Assembly: GCF_020252395.1 (NCBI RefSeq)
Contig: NZ_JADCDB010000008.1
Span: 17,182 to 81,181 of the forward strand
Direction of reading: 5' to 3'
Length of the DNA: 64,000 nt
Source of the DNA: Aestuariivirga sp.
Lineage (GTDB): Bacteria; Pseudomonadota; Alphaproteobacteria; Rhizobiales; Aestuariivirgaceae
Part shown: positions 17,619 through 25,864 of the stretch, piece by piece
How positions within the stretch are numbered: position 1 is the first letter of the stretch
Layout of the letters: the number at the start of each line of letters is the position of its first letter
Notes under the pieces: generated by a model
Told to the model about the DNA's origin: nothing
What the model saw: only the letters and a program-made list of their open reading frames with translations
Database searches by the model: none
Made by a program: the position numbers and the translations under genes

Positions 17619-18047
17619 ATGTTGCATCACGTCGAAATCCATGTCTCGAACCTCGCGGCCAGCAAGGCCTTCTGGCGCAACCTGCTGCGGCGGGTGGGTT
17701 ACCGCCAGACCAGCTCCTGGGGGCAGGGCTTCAACCTGTCAGACGGCGCGGATGCCTATCTCACCTTCGTGCAGGTGGAGGCCAGGCACGCCGCGCGGCC
17801 CTATCACCGCTGCGGCGTGGGCCTCAACCACCTCGCCTTCCGCCTGCCCAGCCGCGCCGCCGTCGACGCCCTGCGCGCCTGGCGCCGCAGGAAGAAACTC
17901 CCGCTGCTCTATGACGACCGCTACCCCTTCGCCACCGGCGGCACGGATTACTACGCCCTGTTCGTGGAAGACCCGACAGGATCAAGGTGGAGTTTGTGGC
18001 GGGGTGAGATTGCGCGCATCGGGGCACGCAACGGCCGCCCGCAATAG
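17619..18047 (+). CDS. VOC-family (glyoxalase-like) protein with frameshifted C-terminus
   Basis: A small vicinal-oxygen-chelate protein. The first half has LHHVEIHVSNLAASKAFW, with a His metal ligand early, and GLNHLAFRLPS in the second half. The family usually ends with a segment like DPDGIKVEFV. Here the frame reads VEDPTGSRWSLW instead, while the next frame from 17981 reads IKVEFVAG and stops at 18005-18007. One base therefore seems missing near 17976-17981, extending the product to 142 residues with a foreign tail. ATG 17619 has GAAAGAAAGG upstream. Confidence 0.65.
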   Translation: MLHHVEIHVSNLAASKAFWRNLLRRVGYRQTSSWGQGFNLSDGADAYLTFVQVEARHAARPYHRCGVGLNHLAFRLPSRAAVDALRAWRRRKKLPLLYDDRYPFATGGTDYYALFVEDPTGSRWSLWRGEIARIGARNGRPQ

Positions 18048-18160
18048 AAATGCGTTTCCCTCCCCCGTGTGGGGAGGGATTAAGGGTGGGGGTCCCCGGG
18101 CTCCAGCCTGCGCCGGGGTGACGGGCAGAGGGGGTGGGCCGCCGCTTGCCACCACAAGTT

Positions 18161-18296
18161 CCTTTTCCCATCCTGCGGACGGGAGAAGGGAACCGGGGGA
18201 CGCACCTCCCTCTCGCCATGACTGGACGTGATCCGGGCATCCTCTCCGGCGGCGGCAAAAGGATGCCCGGCTCGGAGACCGGGCATGATGAGGAGG
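18161..18296. repeat. intergenic repeat A, copy 1
   Basis: This segment recurs with few differences at 19070-19205. Shared landmarks in order are CCCATCCTGCGGAC, GGAGAAGGGA, CCTCCCTCTC, GATCCGGGCAT, CTCTCCGGCGGCGGCAAAAG and GATGCCC. It contains several short palindromes and no reading frame of interest, so it looks like a dispersed non-coding element. Confidence 0.7.
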
Positions 18297-18323
18297 GGGC
18301 GGGGCGACCAGACGCGGCATGGC

Positions 18324-18351
18324 TTGACTTGCCATACTTTGTCCATACACT
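18324..18351 (+). promoter_or_regulatory. toxin-antitoxin promoter with direct repeats
   Basis: TTGACT (18324-18329) and TACACT (18346-18351) are 16 bases apart, and the ATG of the toxin lies only six bases further, so the message is probably leaderless. CCATAC occurs at 18332-18337 and 18343-18348, an 11-base period inside the promoter, and could be the antitoxin operator. Confidence 0.45.
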
Positions 18352-18357
18352 CCTGCC

Positions 18358-18660
18358 ATGGTCAAATCCATCAGGTGGAACGAGGAGAAGGGACGGGCGC
18401 TGACGGAAGATGAGGCGCGTGGTCGCGTTGGCTTCGAGGAGTGCGTCGCGGCCATCGCCGCCGGGCGCATTGTGGATGTTGTCGCGAACCCCAGCCTCAA
18501 TCACCCGTCACAGCGCATGTTCATTCTCGCCATCCGGAATGATGCCTATTGCGTGCCGTTTGTCGAAAGCGATGCCGAAATCTTTCTCAAGACGGTTTTT
18601 CCCAGCCGCACATTCACTGCCATTTATCTGCCGGAGCAAGACAATGACGAGCAAGGCTAA
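18358..18660 (+). CDS. putative BrnT-like toxin of a type II toxin-antitoxin pair
   Basis: A 100-residue protein resembling the BrnT-like or related RelE-fold toxins. The N-terminus is IRWNEEKGRALTEDEARG; the middle has NHPSQRMFILAIRNDAYCVP; and the end is FLKTVFPSRTFTAIYL, the usual basic C-terminal strand. The exact family is not certain. Its last 17 bases overlap the following antitoxin gene. The gene lies between repeat copies in an accessory region, and its promoter sits directly at the start codon. Confidence 0.6.
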   Translation: MVKSIRWNEEKGRALTEDEARGRVGFEECVAAIAAGRIVDVVANPSLNHPSQRMFILAIRNDAYCVPFVESDAEIFLKTVFPSRTFTAIYLPEQDNDEQG

Positions 18661-18931
18661 GCCGCCGAAGATTGCCGGTTTCCGCGACGCGGAGGAAAAG
18701 GCGCTGGTCAAGGCCATCGAAGCACCAGGCTACGCGCCGCGGAGCGAACTGACCCCGGCTGGCAAGAAGGCCTACGCCGCCGCTGCCCGTGCGGCGATGA
18801 ATGAAGCACGGGTGAAGATCTCGCTCCGCATCTCGGAATCCGACCTGCTGCGCCTCAAGGCCAAGGCCCTGCGGGAAGGCATGCCCTACCAGACGCTGAT
18901 CGGCTCGATCCTTCACAAGGCGGTGAGTTAG
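18644..18931 (+). CDS. putative CopG/BrnA-like antitoxin
   Basis: A 95-residue protein whose C-terminal third looks like a ribbon-helix-helix DNA-binding domain: RVKISLRISESDLLRLKAKA followed by EGMPYQTLIGSILHKAV. The N-terminal part would wrap the toxin. ATG 18644 is chosen as the first start after which the sequence is protein-like. The toxin-first order with a 17-base overlap is seen in BrnT-BrnA-type modules. It probably represses its own promoter through the direct repeats at 18332-18348. Confidence 0.65.
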   Translation: MTSKAKPPKIAGFRDAEEKALVKAIEAPGYAPRSELTPAGKKAYAAAARAAMNEARVKISLRISESDLLRLKAKALREGMPYQTLIGSILHKAVS

Positions 18932-19323
18932 AGGGGCGACACGGCCGTGTTTGGCTGTTCCCTTCTCCCGTTGCAAAGCAATGGGAGAAGGTGCCCGAAG
19001 GGCGGATGAGGGCCTCTTTCAACGGGCGGGACTCGCGGACAGAGGCCCTCATCCGGCTTGGTCGCGCCACCTTCTCCCATCCTGCGGACAGGAGAAGGGA
19101 GCCGGGGGACGCGCCTCCCTCTCACCATGCTCGGACGTGATCCGGGCATTCTCTCCGGCGGCGGCAAAAGGATGCCCCGCGCGGAGGCCCGGCATGGTGA
19201 GGAGTGGGATGGCCTCACGCCCGCCACGGCGTCACTCTGGCGAAGGCCGGGGCCCCGCTTTGGTTCAGCAGGGGTGGTGAGACAGCGGGGTCCCGGCCTC
19301 CGCCGGGGTGACGGACGCGAGGG
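18932..19323. other. 392-base gap: hairpins and repeat copies
   Basis: No gene is visible. After the antitoxin stop there is a hairpin of the TTCTCCCGTTG / CAATGGGAGAA type (about 18961-18987). Repeat A copy 2 (19070-19205) and most of repeat B copy 1 (19231-19341) follow. Confidence 0.5.
19070..19205. repeat. intergenic repeat A, copy 2
   Basis: Second copy of the element at 18161-18296, in the same orientation about 900 bases downstream, on the other side of the toxin-antitoxin pair. The copies match over most of their length, with scattered substitutions. Confidence 0.7.
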
Positions 19324-19341
19324 ATGTTCCACGCCCTGTGG
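19231..19341. repeat. intergenic repeat B, copy 1
   Basis: About 110 bases that recur at 19771-19882. Landmarks in order are GGCCGGGGCCCCGCTTTGG, TTCAGCA, GGGTGGTGAGAC, GCGGGGTCCCGGC, GACGGACGCGAGGGATGTTC and CACGCCCTGTGG. The last 18 bases are the first codons of the small reading frame at 19324. Confidence 0.7.
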
Positions 19342-19494
19342 GACATGGTGCAGTTCCTCGGCGGCCTCTGGCAGGCCGACTTCGGCCAGCTGATCCTCAT
19401 CGGCATCATCGTCAAACCGGTGATGGGCGCGGGGCTGTGGTGGTTCGTGGTGCGGAAGCGGAAGGGGTGGGGGGGTGGCCGACAGGCCGGATGA
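19324..19494 (+). CDS. possible small membrane protein (56 residues)
   Basis: A 56-residue frame, beginning MFHALWDMVQFLGGLW, with one strong hydrophobic helix (about residues 21-42, QLILIGIIVKPVMGAGLWWF) and a basic C-terminal end (VVRKRKGW), as in many small single-pass inner-membrane proteins. I do not recognise a family. Its first six codons lie in repeat B and recur at 19864-19882, where the rest of the frame is missing. It may be a real small gene partly copied with the repeat, or a chance frame. Confidence 0.35.
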   Translation: MFHALWDMVQFLGGLWQADFGQLILIGIIVKPVMGAGLWWFVVRKRKGWGGGRQAG

Positions 19495-19770
19495 GGGCGC
19501 TGTCCACGCGTGGCAATCGTGATGCCCTCTCGCGTCGCCCGCAGTCGCTTTTGGATGCATTTTATGTTGCAAAAGCGTTGCCGCCGTAGCACCGCGGATG
19601 CCCCAAGTCGATGCAACCGGATCATGTTGCCGCAGGTGCAGTCCGGATGCTGTCGCAAACCATTTCAAACACAGCCTGCAAAACCTGCACATCGCTCCGA
19701 AAACAAAATTGACAGCGCGCGCTGTCAGACCGGCATGGCAGATCTTCGATCCGCCCCCACCCCCTCAAGC
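19495..19770. other. 276 bases without a recognisable gene
   Basis: No protein-like frame was found. The stretch becomes AT-richer to the right, has several TTGC/GCAA motifs (TGTTGCAAAAGCGTTGC near 19564) and contains a perfect 18-base palindrome at 19710-19727. Confidence 0.4.
19710..19727. promoter_or_regulatory. 18-base perfect palindrome, possible operator
   Basis: TGACAGCGC is followed directly by its reverse complement GCGCTGTCA. The left arm overlaps TTGACA (19709-19714), a -35-like hexamer. Such a site could be an operator for a dimeric repressor; no partner is known. It lies about 210 bases before the AT-rich cassette. Confidence 0.35.
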
Positions 19771-19882
19771 CGTCACCCCGGCGCAGGCCGGGGCCCCGCT
19801 TTGGTTCAGCATGGGTGGTGAGACGGCGGGGTCCCGGCTTTCGCCGGGATGACGGACGCGAGGGATGTTCCACGCCCTGTGG
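19771..19882. repeat. intergenic repeat B, copy 2
   Basis: Second copy of the element at 19231-19341, same orientation, ending with the same GATGTTCCACGCCCTGTGG. Beyond this point the two copies diverge. It borders the AT-rich cassette on its left side. Confidence 0.7.
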
Positions 19883-19939
19883 TGGAGTGGCTCGCCCCAA
19901 TTCAAATCGGTTAAGTGCTGAGCAATTTGGTGCTAGTAG

Positions 19940-20767
19940 ATGCATAATTTGACTGGCACGCAGAGAACCGAAATGTTTGAAACCCTTTATCCTGAGCACG
20001 CTATCGAGAGATGCACGGTAAGTCTCTCTTTTGATGCTCCCGTACCTGCAAAGGCGCGTGAAAAGGCCCTTTCAGCTCTAAGATCAGATCTGCAGGGGGC
20101 CGGGTTCGGAGAAGGTAAGTCGATGGGCTTTAGGTTTGGAAACATTTCTGGACAACTTAAAGTTGAGTTGGACGATGCTCCGGTAAAGTTCGAGCTGCCG
20201 TCGGGAGGTATTGAAATTGTAATTTTCCCGGATGCACTAATATACACAACGCAAAAATATGTTCGATGGCGTCCGTTCTTTGGCCAATTTCGCGAAAGCC
20301 TTTCCGGCTACATGAAGACCGTTACTGAGATTTTATCGATGCGGGCACTGCGCCTCGAATACGTAGATCGGTTTATCTGGACCGGGAGTTGGGACGATAT
20401 TGATTATGGGTCCCTTTTGAGAGCGGACTCCAACCTAATTGCGCCGCTATTCACTCAGGCGAAAAAACAATGGCACTCCCACGCCGGCTTGTTTGAGTTT
20501 CCGCGATCGGCTGAACGCCGTCTCATGCAAGTGAATGTTGACGCAACGGATGCCTTGTCGCAGAGTGGATCGCAACCTTCTATAGGTATTTTGACGTTGA
20601 TCCAGGACGAGTTCATCGGCGCCAACAATTCTGAGAATCGCTTCAAAGAATTTGAAGGCTGTATGGACGCGGTCGAAGAACTACATGTTTCCAGCAAGGA
20701 CTTGTTCTCCAGAGTGATAGTGGCCGATATGGCTGCGCGCATAAATTTGAATAGTAGGGGAAGTTGA
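19940..20767 (+). CDS. TIGR04255-like protein, first gene of AT-rich cassette
   Basis: A 275-residue protein resembling TIGR04255, a family of unknown function. It has alternating strands and helices, with EYVDRFIWTGSWDDIDYG in the middle and a C-terminal EFEGCMDAVEELHVSSKDLF. Codon use is visibly AT-richer than the flanking genes, suggesting horizontal transfer. ATG 19940 gives the longest form; ATG 19973 (MFETLYPEHAIERC) is also possible. Its stop overlaps the next start by one base, so the two are co-translated. Confidence 0.6.
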   Translation: MHNLTGTQRTEMFETLYPEHAIERCTVSLSFDAPVPAKAREKALSALRSDLQGAGFGEGKSMGFRFGNISGQLKVELDDAPVKFELPSGGIEIVIFPDALIYTTQKYVRWRPFFGQFRESLSGYMKTVTEILSMRALRLEYVDRFIWTGSWDDIDYGSLLRADSNLIAPLFTQAKKQWHSHAGLFEFPRSAERRLMQVNVDATDALSQSGSQPSIGILTLIQDEFIGANNSENRFKEFEGCMDAVEELHVSSKDLFSRVIVADMAARINLNSRGS

Positions 20768-21315
20768 TGAGCCACTCCCTAAGAGTCGAACGGGGTACCT
20801 CCATCCGAGGATGGGTGGACTTGGGAGATTTTTCCGAACGCAACACCATCGCTGTTCAGCCATGGTCGTTCTTTGAGGAAGGCTTTGCTGCTTGGGAGAA
20901 GCAGAAATCGGTAAAGCCTGCGGCGACCTTGGAGGGACAGGTTGTTGAACGCTCAGCTCCTGTGGACATCTGGTTGAAGAAGTGTTTGCGCCTATTAGCC
21001 GATTATCGGAAGTTCAAGGACGATTGGAATGGCGAAGGTGCGCCTTCTCCCTTGCCCGGTTCGCTAGATACAATCGAATGGCTGGTAAGTCTGATAGCCA
21101 CACTGCCAAGCAAATTTCGTCCACAGCTAAGTCTGGACCCTCTTGGCCGCCCAAGCCTTGTTGCTCGAGACGCTAGCCGATATCTCCACTTGACTGTCGA
21201 AGAGCCGGGTAAAATTACTTGGTATTCTTGTCTGGCAGATGATGAAGATTTTGAGGATGAGTTTCCATTTGATGGAAGTACACTACCCAGAAAGCTCCGC
21301 ACTTTCTTGAAGTAA
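20767..21315 (+). CDS. hypothetical protein with DDWNGEGA motif, second gene of cassette
   Basis: A 182-residue protein of unknown function. The central segment YRKFKDDWNGEGAPSPLPGS is the clearest motif, followed by SLIATLPSKFRPQLSLDP. The C-terminus is acidic (DDEDFEDEFPFDG). No catalytic pattern, signal peptide or membrane helix is seen. The ATG at 20767 overlaps the previous stop (TGATG). It shares the AT-rich composition of its neighbours and probably works with the protein encoded before it. Confidence 0.55.
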   Translation: MSHSLRVERGTSIRGWVDLGDFSERNTIAVQPWSFFEEGFAAWEKQKSVKPAATLEGQVVERSAPVDIWLKKCLRLLADYRKFKDDWNGEGAPSPLPGSLDTIEWLVSLIATLPSKFRPQLSLDPLGRPSLVARDASRYLHLTVEEPGKITWYSCLADDEDFEDEFPFDGSTLPRKLRTFLK

Positions 21316-21324
21316 GTAGCTGCC

Positions 21325-21918
21325 ATGTGTCAAACATGCCAAGAAGCGTTCTCTGTTAAGCGTGAACACAGAGCGTCAGCAGTCCATCTAGTAAGCGGAT
21401 CAGAATGTAGATGTGAGAGCCAGCAGATTTTTGAGGGTTCCCCAGGACGCGTTTCTGATGACGAATATCTCTGTATTATTATTTCAGATCCGCAATATCT
21501 GCTCCCAAATGGCAATGGTTTAGACCCTAATGCTGTTATTCAAATCGACAAAGGTGGACTAAGCACTTTGCGTTCGCAGGCCAGTATCGGTGAATTCCAG
21601 CAAACTCTAGAGGAACTCCAGCGTAGATCTAAAGAGGCTGGTAAGGAACGGTATCTACACGGAGTTTGCGTGGTTCAAGTGTCGGACGTTCGTTATGAAA
21701 ACAACACGCGCTTCCTCTGTGTTTACGACACGCCCCTTGCAGGAAAACCTTATCATGCAGACATCATGGGCCCGTTGATCGCTGGTGACTCAAAGTCGCA
21801 AGTTAAGAGGAACAAATATGAGCGATACAAGAAGCTCATAGAAGTTATCGAGAGTACGCTGACGGCTCCGGACCAGTTTAAGAATGGTGCCCTGAGTCCA
21901 TTTGCAAGGCTTGGATAG
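21325..21918 (+). CDS. hypothetical Cys-rich N-terminus protein, third gene of cassette
   Basis: A 197-residue protein that I do not recognise. It begins with Cys2-x2-Cys5 and has Cys28-x-Cys30, so the N-terminus could hold a small zinc site. A helical region (EFQQTLEELQRRSKEAGKER) is followed by GVCVVQVSDVRYENNTRFLC. The C-terminal part has a basic stretch, KSQVKRNKYERYKKLIEVIE. There is no signal peptide. It lies nine bases after the previous gene with the same low GC and ends 17 bases before convergent uvrB. Confidence 0.55.
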   Translation: MCQTCQEAFSVKREHRASAVHLVSGSECRCESQQIFEGSPGRVSDDEYLCIIISDPQYLLPNGNGLDPNAVIQIDKGGLSTLRSQASIGEFQQTLEELQRRSKEAGKERYLHGVCVVQVSDVRYENNTRFLCVYDTPLAGKPYHADIMGPLIAGDSKSQVKRNKYERYKKLIEVIESTLTAPDQFKNGALSPFARLG

Positions 21919-21935
21919 GACTCCAAAGGATCTCC

Positions 21936-24224
21936 CTACCTCTTCGGCCCCCGATACGCCCTCGTCCCCGGCTTGCCCGCCTTCGAGCTCGCCTTGCGGT
22001 CGCCCGGTTTTGGCTGCGGCCAGCTGGCGGTGGCGTCCTTGATGTTGGACTGGCGCACCGTGGGGTCGTCGATGATGGCCATTTCGACGGCCTTCAGGCG
22101 CTTCACCTCGTCGCGCAGTCTGGCGGCTTCCTCGAATTCCAGGTTGGCGGCGGCTTCGCGCATTTTCTTTTCGAGCTCGGCCAGGACCTTCACGAGGTTG
22201 TGGCCGATGAGGGGGCCGTCGTCTTCCAGGAGGCCTGCATCGGCGCGGACGTGGTCGCGTTCGTAAACGCTCTTCAGGATGTCGCCGATGTTCTTCTTGA
22301 TCGACAGCGGCGTGATGTTGTTGGCGGTGTTGTAGGCCACCTGCTTTTCGCGGCGGCGGTCGGTCTCGGCGATGGCGCGCTCCATCGAGCCAGTGATCTT
22401 GTCGGCATAGAGGATGACGCGGCCATCGACGTTGCGCGCGGCGCGGCCGATGGTCTGCACCAGCGAGGTTTCAGAGCGCAGGAAGCCTTCCTTGTCGGCA
22501 TCCAGAATGGCCACGAGGGCGCATTCCGGAATGTCGAGGCCCTCGCGCAGCAGGTTGATGCCGATCAGCACGTCGAAGGCGCCGAGCCTCAAGTCGCGGA
22601 TGATTTCGATGCGCTCCAGCGTGTCGATGTCGGAATGCATGTAGCGGACACGGATGCCCTGTTCATGCATATATTCCGTCAGGTCCTCCGCCATGCGCTT
22701 GGTGAGCGTGGTGACCAGAACGCGGTAGCCCTTCAGTGCCACCTCGCGGCATTCGGCGACGAGGTCGTCCACCTGGTCCTTGACCGGGCGGATGAAGACG
22801 GGCGGATCGATGAGGCCGGTGGGCCGGATGACCTGTTCGGCGAAGACGCCGCCGGTCTGATTCATTTCCCATTTGCCGGGCGTGGCCGAGACGCAGACGG
22901 TCTGCGGGCGCATCGCGTCCCACTCCTCGAAGCGCAAAGGCCGGTTGTCGATGCAGGAGGGCAGGCGGAAGCCATATTCGGCGAGCGTCGCCTTGCGGTT
23001 GAAGTCGCCCCTAAACATGCCGCCGATCTGCGGGATGGTGACATGGCTTTCGTCGACGAAAACCAGCGCATTGTCCGGCAGGTATTCGAACAAAGTGGGC
23101 GGCGGCTCGCCCGGCTTGCGGCCCGTGAGATAGCGCGAATAATTCTCGATGCCCGCGCAGGAGCCGGTGGCCATCATCATCTCGATATCGAACATGGTGC
23201 GCTGTTCGAGGCGCTGGGCCTCGAGCAGGCGGCCTGCGGCGTTGAACTCGTTGAGCCTGATGCGCAGGTCGTTCTTGATGCGGCTCACCGCCTGCTCCAG
23301 CGTCGGCTTGGGCGTCACGTAATGCGAGTTGGAGTAGACCTTGATCTGGTCGAGCTCCGCCATCTTCTGGCCGGTGAGCGGATCGAATTCGGAGATCGCC
23401 TCGATCTCGTCGCCGAACAGGGAGAGCCGCCAGGCGCGGTCCTCGAAATGGGAGGGGAAGAGCTCGATCGTGTCGCCGCGCACCCTAAAGGCGCCGCGCA
23501 CGAAATTCTGGTCATTGCGCTTGTAGTGAAGGGCCACGAGGTCGGCCAGCAGCTGGCGCTGCGGCGTGCGATCGCCCTTCTTCAGCTGGAAGGCCATGGC
23601 GGAATAGGTTTCGACGTCGCCAATGCCATAGATGCAGGAGACGGAGGCCACCACGATCACGTCGTCGCGCTCCAGGAGCGAGCGCGTGGCCGAGTGGCGC
23701 ATGCGGTCGATCTGTTCGTTGATGGCCGATTCCTTTTCGATGTAGGTGTCGCTGCGCGGCACATAGGCTTCGGGCGTGTAGTAGTCGTAGTAGGAGACGA
23801 AATATTCGACCGCGTTTTCGGGGAAGAAGCTCTGGAACTCGCCATAGAGCTGGGCGGCCAGCGTCTTGTTGGGGGCGAGAATCAGGGCCGGGCGCTGCGT
23901 CTCCTCGATCACCTTGGCCATGGTGAAGGTCTTGCCGGAGCCGGTGACGCCCAAGAGCACCTGGTCGCGCTCCATCTGGCGGACGCCGGCGGCGAGTTCC
24001 GAAATGGCCTGGGGCTGGTCGCCGCGCGGTTCGAAATCGGAGACGATCCTCAGCCGTTTGCCCGGCGCCTTGGGCGGCTTCGGCGGCTTAACGGGGGTGA
24101 AGCCGGGCAGCGGCACGAAGTCCGGCCGCAGCGGCCCGAGGCCTCCGGCGATCGATTCGGCGGAGTCGAAATCGAGCGGCTGCGGCGCTTCCGCAAAGCC
24201 GCCGTCCTGGCGTGAATGTCCCAT
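21936..24224 (-). CDS. uvrB: excinuclease ABC subunit B
   Basis: A 762-residue DNA repair helicase that verifies damage in nucleotide excision with UvrA and UvrC. The P-loop is GVTGSGKT (residues 92-99). The beta-hairpin region has the typical [16 protein letters not shown], a DESH box is present, and the C-terminal UVR domain includes [17 protein letters not shown]. The 60 residues before the conserved [11 protein letters not shown] form a Pro-rich extension that is common in alphaproteobacteria. ATG 24224 is preferred; an upstream in-frame ATG at 24278 is possible. Confidence 0.95.
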   Translation of the reverse strand: MGHSRQDGGFAEAPQPLDFDSAESIAGGLGPLRPDFVPLPGFTPVKPPKPPKAPGKRLRIVSDFEPRGDQPQAISELAAGVRQMERDQVLLGVTGSGKTFTMAKVIEETQRPALILAPNKTLAAQLYGEFQSFFPENAVEYFVSYYDYYTPEAYVPRSDTYIEKESAINEQIDRMRHSATRSLLERDDVIVVASVSCIYGIGDVETYSAMAFQLKKGDRTPQRQLLADLVALHYKRNDQNFVRGAFRVRGDTIELFPSHFEDRAWRLSLFGDEIEAISEFDPLTGQKMAELDQIKVYSNSHYVTPKPTLEQAVSRIKNDLRIRLNEFNAAGRLLEAQRLEQRTMFDIEMMMATGSCAGIENYSRYLTGRKPGEPPPTLFEYLPDNALVFVDESHVTIPQIGGMFRGDFNRKATLAEYGFRLPSCIDNRPLRFEEWDAMRPQTVCVSATPGKWEMNQTGGVFAEQVIRPTGLIDPPVFIRPVKDQVDDLVAECREVALKGYRVLVTTLTKRMAEDLTEYMHEQGIRVRYMHSDIDTLERIEIIRDLRLGAFDVLIGINLLREGLDIPECALVAILDADKEGFLRSETSLVQTIGRAARNVDGRVILYADKITGSMERAIAETDRRREKQVAYNTANNITPLSIKKNIGDILKSVYERDHVRADAGLLEDDGPLIGHNLVKVLAELEKKMREAAANLEFEEAARLRDEVKRLKAVEMAIIDDPTVRQSNIKDATASWPQPKPGDRKASSKAGKPGTRAYRGPKR

Positions 24225-24361
24225 GATGGCGGCAATATAGGGCGGGCGAGGGGAGTCGGGAAGGGCGCCAATAGCCAAGGGCGGGCGGTTCTGGCATGAG
24301 TGCGGCGCATGATCCGCGCCTTGCTTACCGTGCCCGCCCTGGCCTTTTGCGTGCTCCGCGC

Positions 24362-25210
24362 ATGAACTACCGCCATGCCTATCATGCCGGGAACCACGCC
24401 GACGTGCTGAAGCACGTCGTGCTGGCCCGCGTGATCGCGCACATGAAGAAGAAGGATAAGCCGTTCCGGGTGATCGATGCGCATGCGGGTGCTGGCGTCT
24501 ACGATCTCGCGGGCATCGAGGCCGGCAAGACCGGCGAATGGGAAGGCGGCATCGGCAAGCTGGCCGAGCCTTTTTCCGCGGAGGCCGAGGACCTGCTCAA
24601 GCCCTATCGCCACGTGATCGCGGCGCTTAATCCCGGTGGCGGCCTTCGCTACTATCCCGGCTCGCCCGAACTTGCCTTGCGCCTGATGCGCCCGCAGGAC
24701 CGGCTTCTCGCCAACGAGCTTCACCCGCAGGATGCGGTGGCGCTGGAGCGGCAGTATCTCCACGACCCGCGTTGCGATGTCACTGCGATGGATGCCGAGA
24801 CCTGCCTCAAGGCCAGGCTGCCGCCGCCCGAGCGGCGCGGCGTGATCCTGATCGATCCGCCCTATGAGGCGAAGAACGAGGCGGAGAAGGCCTTGCGCAT
24901 GCTGGCCCATGGGCTGAGGCGCTTTGCGCAGGGCGTGTTCCTGCTGTGGTATCCGCTGAAGGCGGACTGCACGGCGGAGACGATCCTCGCCGCGGTGGCG
25001 GAGATGGGCGTGCCCGCAACGCTGAAGGCCGAGCTGCGGGTGCGCGAGGCCTTCGCGGCCGGCGGGCTGGCGGGCTCCGGCCTCGCCATCCTCAATGCGC
25101 CATGGAAGCTCGACGAGGAGTTGCGCCTGCTGGCGCCCGCGCTGGCGGAGCGGCTGGGGCTGGGCGATTGGGGCCGGGCAACGGTGGCGTGGCTGGTGGA
25201 GCCGAGGTGA
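24362..25210 (+). CDS. rlmJ: 23S rRNA (adenine-2030-N6)-methyltransferase
   Basis: A 282-residue SAM-dependent methyltransferase that modifies A2030 of 23S rRNA. It begins with the family start [20 protein letters not shown] and has [13 protein letters not shown] for SAM binding. The catalytic motif DPPYE replaces the (N/D)PPY of adenine N6-methyltransferases as expected. ATG 24362 fits the conserved N-terminus. It diverges from uvrB and ends before a hairpin shared with the convergent TPR gene. Confidence 0.92.
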   Translation: MNYRHAYHAGNHADVLKHVVLARVIAHMKKKDKPFRVIDAHAGAGVYDLAGIEAGKTGEWEGGIGKLAEPFSAEAEDLLKPYRHVIAALNPGGGLRYYPGSPELALRLMRPQDRLLANELHPQDAVALERQYLHDPRCDVTAMDAETCLKARLPPPERRGVILIDPPYEAKNEAEKALRMLAHGLRRFAQGVFLLWYPLKADCTAETILAAVAEMGVPATLKAELRVREAFAAGGLAGSGLAILNAPWKLDEELRLLAPALAERLGLGDWGRATVAWLVEPR

Positions 25211-25222
25211 CGGTCTGAAGGC

Positions 25223-25247
25223 CTCTCCCGCCTCACGGGCGGGAGAG
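25223..25247. terminator. bidirectional hairpin between rlmJ and TPR gene
   Basis: CTCTCCCGCC (25223-25232) pairs with GGCGGGAGAG (25238-25247). It lies between two convergent stops. Similar CTCCCGC/GCGGGAG hairpins occur at 34321-34341 and 47269-47289. Confidence 0.5.
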
Positions 25248-25261
25248 GGGGCAGGGGCAGA

Positions 25262-25792
25262 TCAGTTGGCCGCTGCGATGGCGGCGGAGAGGTCCTTGTA
25301 TTCCTCGCAGGCTGTGCCGCAGCTCTTCTCGATGGCGGCAAGTTCGGCCATGGCGAGATCGACGCGGCCGGCGGCGATGTAGCCTTCGCCCAGATATTCG
25401 CGCGCCAGGTTGAAATTGGGATCGATGGCGAGGGCCTGGCGGTAATAGGTGATGCCGGTTTCGAGGCGGCCCGCCTTGCGGTTGGAATAGCCGAGATAAT
25501 TGAGGACTCGCGGATCTTCCTGGTTCTGGATCGTGGCGAGCACCTGGATGGCCCAGTCATACTGCGCCTCCTTGGCCAGCGCCCGGCCTTGCTGATAAAG
25601 CTCCTCATCGGGCAAAATGCCGGATTGGGTGGCGACGCATTTCTTGGTCTTGGCGTTCCACACCTGGCCCTTCTTGCAGCCGTGGTTGGTGGGCGAAGAG
25701 CTGCCGCCGCCACTGCTGCCGCCGCCAGCGGCGAAGGCAGGTGCTGCAACCGCGATCAGAAAAGCCAGAGCAACTGGAACAATGCGAGACAT
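25262..25792 (-). CDS. exported TPR protein
   Basis: A 176-residue protein with a signal peptide (cleavage near AFA, about residue 21) and a Gly/Ser-rich linker. Next comes a short Cys-containing segment (CKKGQVWNAKTKKCV), and then tetratricopeptide-like helices over about residues 60-160 (for example YYRQALAIDPNFNLAREYLG). TPR proteins act as scaffolds; the partner is unknown. It lies in the periplasm by prediction and is convergent with rlmJ. Confidence 0.75.
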   Translation of the reverse strand: MSRIVPVALAFLIAVAAPAFAAGGGSSGGGSSSPTNHGCKKGQVWNAKTKKCVATQSGILPDEELYQQGRALAKEAQYDWAIQVLATIQNQEDPRVLNYLGYSNRKAGRLETGITYYRQALAIDPNFNLAREYLGEGYIAAGRVDLAMAELAAIEKSCGTACEEYKDLSAAIAAAN

Positions 25793-25864
25793 GGTGTCCT
25801 CCTTGAAAGAGATACCGGCTACTGTACGCAGCAGGCTGCCGGCCCATTCTACACGATTTGGTGA

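Larger units (their letters stand above)
18048..18357. other. 310-base gap: repeat copy and toxin promoter
   Basis: No gene is visible here. The gap holds GC-rich palindromic intergenic sequence (about 18085-18125, CCGGGCTCCAGCCTGCGCC followed by GGGGTGACG), the first copy of a roughly 136-base repeat (18161-18296), and the likely promoter of the toxin-antitoxin pair. Confidence 0.5.

Noticed and set aside
18048..19882. CRISPR array in the repeat-rich region
   Set aside because: There are only two copies of each repeat, over 100 bases long, without regular short spacers, and no cas genes are in the window.
22200..24215. A 671-codon open frame antisense to uvrB
   Set aside because: It mirrors the conserved uvrB frame in GC-rich DNA; its translation is low-complexity and matches no fold, while uvrB has all its motifs.
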